From Candidatus Eiseniibacteriota bacterium (lineage in GTDB: Bacteria; Eisenbacteria; RBG-16-71-46; CAIMUX01; WJJG01): a stretch of DNA of 64,000 nt. A program made the position numbers and the translations under genes. The stretch is taken from NCBI GenBank assembly GCA_023129715.1, contig JAGMBO010000005.1, positions 82,116 through 146,115 on the forward strand, given 5' to 3'. Each line of letters opens with the position of its first letter. The stretch's first letter is position 1. Of the stretch, positions 59,035-64,000 are shown one piece after another. The notes beneath the pieces were generated by a model. That model made no database searches. It was not told the origin of the DNA and worked only from the letters and a program-made list of their open reading frames with translations.

Positions 59035-61091
59035 GCGCGAAGGCTCTTCAGCGCAAACCCGGCCGTCTCCTGCTTCCCCTCATCGCGGTGGCCATCGTCG
59101 GTCTGGTCGGGGGCTATCTCCTGGGCCACGGCCGGCCGGAGGCGCCGACCCGCTCCGCGGCGCCGGAGGATGAGCTGATGGCAGCAGGGCATCGGGGAGC
59201 GGTCGAGCAGGTCTGGACCTGTTCGATGCATCCTCAGATCCGCCAGCCGAAACCGGGGCAATGCCCGCTCTGCGGTATGGACCTGATTCCGGTTGAGGCG
59301 GGCGATACCGGCGCCGGCGTGGGGGCCGCTGAATTGACCCTCTCGCCCAGCGCGCGGCGGCGCGCGCAGATCGAGACCGCCCCCGTCGAACGGCGGTACG
59401 CCACCGCCGAGATCCGCATGGTCGGCAAGGTGACCTTCGACGAGACGAGGCTCGCCACGATTGCCGCCCGGGTCCCTGGCCGCCTCGAGCGCCTCTATGT
59501 CGACTACACGGGAGTGCCCGTGCGCGCCGGGGACCATCTGGTGGAGATCTACAGCCCCGAGCTGCTTTCCGCGCAGGCGGAGTTGATCCAGGCGGCCCGG
59601 GCAGCAGAGCAACTCGCCGGCAGCGACCTGGCCGCCATGCGCGCTACGGGTCGCCAGACCGTCGCCGCCGCGCGCGAGAAGCTGCGCCTGTGGGGCATGA
59701 CTGCAGAACAGATCGCCGCCATCGAGGCCCGCGGCGAACCGCGTGACCGGATGACGATCTATGCACCGATCGGCGGCATCGTGGTCGCCAAGCCGGCGGT
59801 CGAGGGCATGTACGTCGAGACCGGCACCCCGATCTACACGGTCGCCGACCTCTCCCACGTGTGGGTCATGCTCGACGCCTACGAATCGGATCTGACTTGG
59901 CTGCGCTATGGACAGGATATGACCTTCACCACCCAGGCCTATCCCGGAGAGCCCTTCCGCGGCCGGATCAGCTTCATCGACCCGGTGCTCGATGCACGCA
60001 CGCGCACGGTCAAGGTGCGGGTCAATGTGGCCAACGCAGATGGGCGCCTCAAGCCCGAGATGTTCGTGCGCGCAGTGGTCCACAGCCAGGTCGCCGCCGG
60101 CGGGCGGGTCATGGAGCCGTCGCTCGCCGGCAAGTGGATCTGCCCGATGCACCCCGAGGTGATCGACGAGGAAGCGAATGACTGCCGGCTCTGCGGCATG
60201 CCGCTCGTGCGCGCCGAGGCGCTCGGCTACTCGCCCGTGGCGGTCGATGACACTGCCGCCCCGCTGGTCATTCCCGCGTCGGCGCCTCTGATCACCGGCA
60301 AGCGGGCGGTCGTTTACGTGGAAGATCCGCTCGCGCCGGGGGCCTATCAGGGCCGCGAGATCGAGCTCGGGCCCCGGGCCGGCGACGACTACATCGTGCG
60401 CGCCGGTCTGCGCGAAGGAGAGCGCGTGGTCGTACGGGGCAATTTCAAGATCGACAGCGCGATCCAGATCCAGGCGGGACGAAGCATGATGAGCCCTGCC
60501 GATGCCGAACAGCACGTGCCCGATGATGCCGGAGGAGGCAACCACGCCGACCACACGATGCCCGACCACACGATGCCCGATCGCGCGATGTCCGAGCAAG
60601 TGATGCCCGATCTCGAGGCCCCGGCAGCCTTCCGGGCCCAGATCGACACGCTGCTGGCGCGCTACTATGCGATCCATGAACCCTTGAGCCTCGATCAGCT
60701 CGCCGCCGCGCAGCAGCAGGCACGCCGCTTCCGCGAACGCCTCGACGCCATCACCCCCACCCACCTGAGCGCCCCCGCTGCGAGTCTCTGGTCGGCCGAG
60801 CGGCGCTCGCTGGCGAAGAGCAGCCGCGCCCTGGCTGACGCTGCCGGCCTGGGTGCTGCGCGCGAGGCCTTCTTGCCGCTGACGCAGGCGCTAACCCAGT
60901 TGGTCACCCGCTTCGGGACGAGCGCCGCCCAGCCGGTGCTGCAGTTCCACTGTCCGATGGCCTTCGGCGGCCAGGGCGCCGATTGGCTGCAGGACCGGCC
61001 GGGAACTGAAAACCCCTACTACGGAAATACGATGTATCGCTGTGGCAGCCAGACGGCCACGCTGGTGCCAGGGACCGGCGGAGCAGAATGA
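59031..61091 (+). CDS. CusB-like RND periplasmic adaptor with two heavy-metal binding modules
   Basis: A 686-residue adaptor anchored by one N-terminal helix (LLLPLIAVAIVGLVGGYLLG). A first metal module WTCSMHPQIRQPKPGQCPLC, then GMDL, precedes the hairpin/lipoyl and beta-barrel domains (LYVDYTGVPVRAGDHLVEIY, VWVMLDAYESDLTWLRYG). A second metal module, CPMHPEVIDEEANDCRLCGM, interrupts the barrel (about 365-390). A His/Met-rich DHTMP repeat (near 505-520) and a C-terminal DUF3347-like helical domain with late cysteines follow. It probably collects Cu(I)/Ag(I) and hands it to the pump. ATGA overlap on both sides. Confidence 0.9.
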   Translation: MSAKALQRKPGRLLLPLIAVAIVGLVGGYLLGHGRPEAPTRSAAPEDELMAAGHRGAVEQVWTCSMHPQIRQPKPGQCPLCGMDLIPVEAGDTGAGVGAAELTLSPSARRRAQIETAPVERRYATAEIRMVGKVTFDETRLATIAARVPGRLERLYVDYTGVPVRAGDHLVEIYSPELLSAQAELIQAARAAEQLAGSDLAAMRATGRQTVAAAREKLRLWGMTAEQIAAIEARGEPRDRMTIYAPIGGIVVAKPAVEGMYVETGTPIYTVADLSHVWVMLDAYESDLTWLRYGQDMTFTTQAYPGEPFRGRISFIDPVLDARTRTVKVRVNVANADGRLKPEMFVRAVVHSQVAAGGRVMEPSLAGKWICPMHPEVIDEEANDCRLCGMPLVRAEALGYSPVAVDDTAAPLVIPASAPLITGKRAVVYVEDPLAPGAYQGREIELGPRAGDDYIVRAGLREGERVVVRGNFKIDSAIQIQAGRSMMSPADAEQHVPDDAGGGNHADHTMPDHTMPDRAMSEQVMPDLEAPAAFRAQIDTLLARYYAIHEPLSLDQLAAAQQQARRFRERLDAITPTHLSAPAASLWSAERRSLAKSSRALADAAGLGAAREAFLPLTQALTQLVTRFGTSAAQPVLQFHCPMAFGGQGADWLQDRPGTENPYYGNTMYRCGSQTATLVPGTGGAE

Positions 61092-63985
61092 TGACGGACC
61101 GCGAACCGCCCCGTGAGACACTGCCGCCCGGGCCGACGCCCGCATCCGCTCCATCCCCGGGAGGTTCATGGATCGACGCGGTCCTGCGCTTCTGCCTCGA
61201 TCGCAAGCTGGTCGTCTTCCTGCTGGCCCTGATCGCCCTCGTCTGGGGACTGATCGTCGCCCCCTTCGACTGGACGCTCGGCGGCCTGGCACGGAGCCCG
61301 GTTCCGGTCGATGCGATCCCCGACATCGGCGAGAATCAGCAGGTCGTCTTCACCGAGTGGGTGGGGCGTTCCCCGCAAGATGTCGAAGATCAGGTTACCT
61401 ATCCCCTGACCGCCGCGCTGCTCGGCGTCCCCGGCGTGCGCACGATCCGCAGCCACTCGATGCTCGGCGTGTCCTCGATCTATGTCATCCTCGATGAGTC
61501 GGTCGACTTCTATTGGTCGCGCTCTCGCATCCTCGAGCGGCTCAACAGCCTGTCCCCCGGAGCGCTCCCGCCCGGCATCCAGCCGCGCCTGGGCCCCGAC
61601 GCCACCGCCCTCGGCCAGGTCTTCTGGTACACGCTGGAGGGCCGCGATCCGCAGGGCCGTCCGACCGGCGGTTGGGGCCTGGAGGAACTGCGCTCGACTC
61701 AGGACTGGTACGTGCGTTTCGCCCTGATGAGCGCCGAGGGGGTCAGCGAAGTCGCCTCGGTGGGGGGCTTCGTCCGCGAGTATCAGATCGATGTCGACCC
61801 CGACGCCATGCGCGCCCACGGAGTCAGCCTCGATGAGGTCTTCACCGCGGTGCGCCTGTCGAACGTCGACGTCGGCGCCCGCACGATCGAGATCAACCGG
61901 GCCGAATACGTCATCCGCGGTCTTGGTCTTGTCAGGAACCTCGCCGGCCTGGAGCAGGCGGTTGTCAAGGTTCGCGAGCATGTCCCGATCTTCGTCGGTA
62001 ATGTCGCGCACGTCTCGCTGGGGCCGGGGACGCGCCGCGGGGCCCTCGACAAGGGCGGCGCCGAGGCCGTCGGCGGAGTGGTCGTCGTGCGCTACGGCGA
62101 GAATCCGCTCGCCGTGATCAAGAACGTCAAGGCGAAGATCGCCGAGATCAGTGCCGGGCTGCCGCGCAAGACCCTCCCCGACGGCACGCTCTCCCAGGTG
62201 CAAATCATCCCCTTTTACGACCGCAGCGGCCTGATCCACGAGACGCTGGGCACGCTGAAGACCGCTCTCACGCAAGAGATCCTGGTGACGATCATCGTCG
62301 TCCTCTTGATGGTCATGCATCTGGGCAGCTCACTGCTCATCTCCGGGCTCTTGCCGCTGGCGGTGTTGCTCTGCTTCGTCGCCATGAAGTCCTTCGGCGT
62401 CGATGCCAATGTCGTCGCCCTCTCGGGAATCGCCATCGCCATCGGGACGATGGTCGACATGGGCGTGATCATCACCGAGAACATCGTGCGCCATGCCCGC
62501 ACCGCCCACCCGGGCGTCCCCTCGCGCGAGATCGTCTTGCGGGCCACGCGCGAGGTCGGCGGGGCGGCGGTGACCGCCGTGGCGACGACGGTCGTCAGCT
62601 TCCTGCCCGTCTTCACGATGCAGGGCGCCGAGGGGAAACTCTTCCGCCCGCTCGCCTTCACCAAAACCTTCGCCCTGGCCGCTTCGGTGATCGTCGCCCT
62701 CACCCTGATCCCCCCGCTGAGCCAGTTTCTCATCGTCCGGCGGCGGCGCGCCGCGCAGGCCTCCGCCGGGACCGGCCCGCCGGGCGCCGCAGAGCCCAAC
62801 TCGATGCGCGCTGCCGGGCCCAACCCGAAGCACACCGCGGCCGGCGCCGGGTGGACCCTCGCCGCGCTGCTCGGCGCGCTTGGGCTAGCGGCACTCTTTC
62901 TCCTGCCTTGGTGGATCGGGGGGCTGTTACTCCTGATCGGTGCCGCCCATCTGCTGCGCCCCGGCATCGCCCGGTGGGGCGTGCCGCCGCTCCCCTGGCT
63001 GCCGAATGCCTTGGTGGCGCTCTTCTTCGGCGTTCTCCTGGCCGGTTACTGGATGCCGCTGGGTCCCGAACAGGGCCCTCTGGGCAACCTGCTCTTCGTC
63101 GGCCTGCTCCTCGGAGGGCTGCTGCTTTTCTTCTTCGTCCTGCGCCGCCTCTACGTCCCGCTGCTGCGCTGGTTCCTGGCGCACAAGGCGCTCTTTCTGC
63201 TCCTGCCGCTCACCCTCGTGCTGTCGGGAGCAATGATCTGGCTCGGCTTCGAGCGGCTCGGCGGATGGCTGCCGGCATCGATTCGCTCGTGGCGCCCGGT
63301 GGTCGCCGTTGCCCATGCCTTCCCGGGCCTGGGGCGCGAGTTCATGCCGCCGCTCGACGAGGGATCTTTCCTATACATGCCGACGACCATGCCCCATGCC
63401 TCGATTGGCGAAGCACTCGACGTTCTGCAGAAACAGGATCTCGCTCTGGAGCAGATCCCCGAGGTCGAGCTCGCCGTCGGCAAGATCGGCCGCGCCGAGA
63501 CGGCGCTCGATCCGGCGCCGATCTCGATGATCGAGACGGTGATCAGCTACCGCTCGGAATTCGACGCCCACTCGTCGGGGCGGCTGCGCCGCTACCGCTT
63601 CGAGAGTGGTGAGACCGATACCTTCCGCACACTGGCCGGCGTGCCGGTGCGCGCCCCCGACGGTGAGCCCTATGTCGTGGCCGGGCGCTTCGCCCGTGAC
63701 GAGGAGGGCAGGCTGATTCCCGATTCGGGAGGAAGCCCCTTCCGCCTCTGGCGCCCTCCGCTCGATCCGGCACTCAATCCGGCCCGCGCCGCCTGGGAGG
63801 GGATCCGCTCACCCGATGACATCTGGGATGCGATCGTGCGCGCCGCGCAGATCCCGGGTACGACCTCGGCGCCCAAGCTTCAGCCGATTAGAACCCGGCT
63901 CGTCATGTTGCAGAGCGGGATGCGGGCGCCCATGGGGGTCAAGGTCCGCGGGCCCGATCTGGTCACGATCGAGAAGTGGAGTTGA
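61088..63985 (+). CDS. CusA-like heavy-metal RND pump, frameshifted near the window end
   Basis: A 965-residue product of a normally about 1,050-1,250-residue proton-driven metal exporter. FCLDRKLVVFLLALIALVWG, DAIPDIGENQQVVFTEWVGR, RSHSMLGVSSIYVIL and SGIAIAIGTMVDMGVIITEN are the CusA/CzcA signatures. An extra hydrophobic block (about 595-680) carries additional membrane segments. The frame closes at TGA 63983 just after MGVKVRGPDLVTIEK; shifting by one base would give VELTRFRG, the expected continuation, so a single base seems to be missing near 63976-63978. The second half of the periplasmic domain and the last membrane helices lie beyond the window. Confidence 0.88.
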   Translation: MMTDREPPRETLPPGPTPASAPSPGGSWIDAVLRFCLDRKLVVFLLALIALVWGLIVAPFDWTLGGLARSPVPVDAIPDIGENQQVVFTEWVGRSPQDVEDQVTYPLTAALLGVPGVRTIRSHSMLGVSSIYVILDESVDFYWSRSRILERLNSLSPGALPPGIQPRLGPDATALGQVFWYTLEGRDPQGRPTGGWGLEELRSTQDWYVRFALMSAEGVSEVASVGGFVREYQIDVDPDAMRAHGVSLDEVFTAVRLSNVDVGARTIEINRAEYVIRGLGLVRNLAGLEQAVVKVREHVPIFVGNVAHVSLGPGTRRGALDKGGAEAVGGVVVVRYGENPLAVIKNVKAKIAEISAGLPRKTLPDGTLSQVQIIPFYDRSGLIHETLGTLKTALTQEILVTIIVVLLMVMHLGSSLLISGLLPLAVLLCFVAMKSFGVDANVVALSGIAIAIGTMVDMGVIITENIVRHARTAHPGVPSREIVLRATREVGGAAVTAVATTVVSFLPVFTMQGAEGKLFRPLAFTKTFALAASVIVALTLIPPLSQFLIVRRRRAAQASAGTGPPGAAEPNSMRAAGPNPKHTAAGAGWTLAALLGALGLAALFLLPWWIGGLLLLIGAAHLLRPGIARWGVPPLPWLPNALVALFFGVLLAGYWMPLGPEQGPLGNLLFVGLLLGGLLLFFFVLRRLYVPLLRWFLAHKALFLLLPLTLVLSGAMIWLGFERLGGWLPASIRSWRPVVAVAHAFPGLGREFMPPLDEGSFLYMPTTMPHASIGEALDVLQKQDLALEQIPEVELAVGKIGRAETALDPAPISMIETVISYRSEFDAHSSGRLRRYRFESGETDTFRTLAGVPVRAPDGEPYVVAGRFARDEEGRLIPDSGGSPFRLWRPPLDPALNPARAAWEGIRSPDDIWDAIVRAAQIPGTTSAPKLQPIRTRLVMLQSGMRAPMGVKVRGPDLVTIEKWS

Positions 63986-64000
63986 CCCGGTTTCGTGGAT

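Noticed and set aside
1..64000. CRISPR arrays
   Set aside because: No regularly spaced direct repeats with unique spacers were seen. The Cas4-like nuclease stands alone.

Overview
This is a high-GC, gene-dense bacterial chromosome segment from a Gram-negative, diderm organism. TolB, Pal, CpoB, a TonB-family protein, several lipoproteins and a CusCBA-type tripartite efflux system show an outer membrane. A FlgD/T9SS-like C-terminal domain on a secreted aminopeptidase, a SppA fused to an outer-membrane-barrel-like domain, single-chain GlyRS and DXP-independent vitamin B6 synthesis suggest an uncultured FCB-group or related candidate phylum (Eisenbacteria/Krumholzibacteriota-like). That placement is inference; there is no rRNA in the window.

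Layout. 1-8.2 kb: DivIVA (partial), class I fructose bisphosphatase, a GT4 glycosyltransferase, cupin, zinc-ribbon protein, an MFS carrier, and the kbl-tdh threonine catabolic pair behind a strong promoter. 8.3-19 kb, all minus strand: era, metG, a redoxin lipoprotein with an in-frame UGA that looks like selenocysteine, a Cas4-like nuclease translationally coupled to an ABC-class ATPase, which is coupled to a TonB-family gene followed by tolB, pal and cpoB. 19-28 kb: ispH coupled to an M1 aminopeptidase, a receiver-like protein, then pdxR-pdxS-pdxT-radical SAM with a large palindrome upstream of pdxR. 28.4-31.7 kb: a double ACT protein, the methylmalonyl-CoA mutase catalytic subunit and a degenerate alpha/beta-hydrolase-like protein.

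32.73-42.98 kb: a 10.24-kb integrated element with a large serine recombinase, a RepA/DnaB-N-type ATPase next to an iteron-like region, an HK97-fold capsid protein, two further phage-like proteins, a NYN nuclease behind a promoter-leader-terminator, and a DNA-binding-like small protein coupled to the recombinase. It sits inside the Walker A codons of a sigma-54 activator gene whose two halves rejoin exactly in frame when the element is removed. No portal, terminase or tail operon is visible, so it looks like a capsid-carrying satellite or a reduced prophage.

43-64 kb: the other half of the sigma-54 activator, a poorly coding stretch of about 1.3 kb with a small lipoprotein and a small membrane protein, an inositol-monophosphatase-family enzyme, glyS, xth, an M29 aminopeptidase, two membrane proteins, the barrel-SppA fusion, trkA-trkH potassium uptake, and a CusC-CusB-CusA-like metal efflux operon whose last gene is frameshifted at the very end of the window.

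A short intergenic repeat occurs four times between 15 and 24 kb, each time at the 3' end of a minus-strand gene. No rRNA, convincing tRNA or CRISPR array was found.
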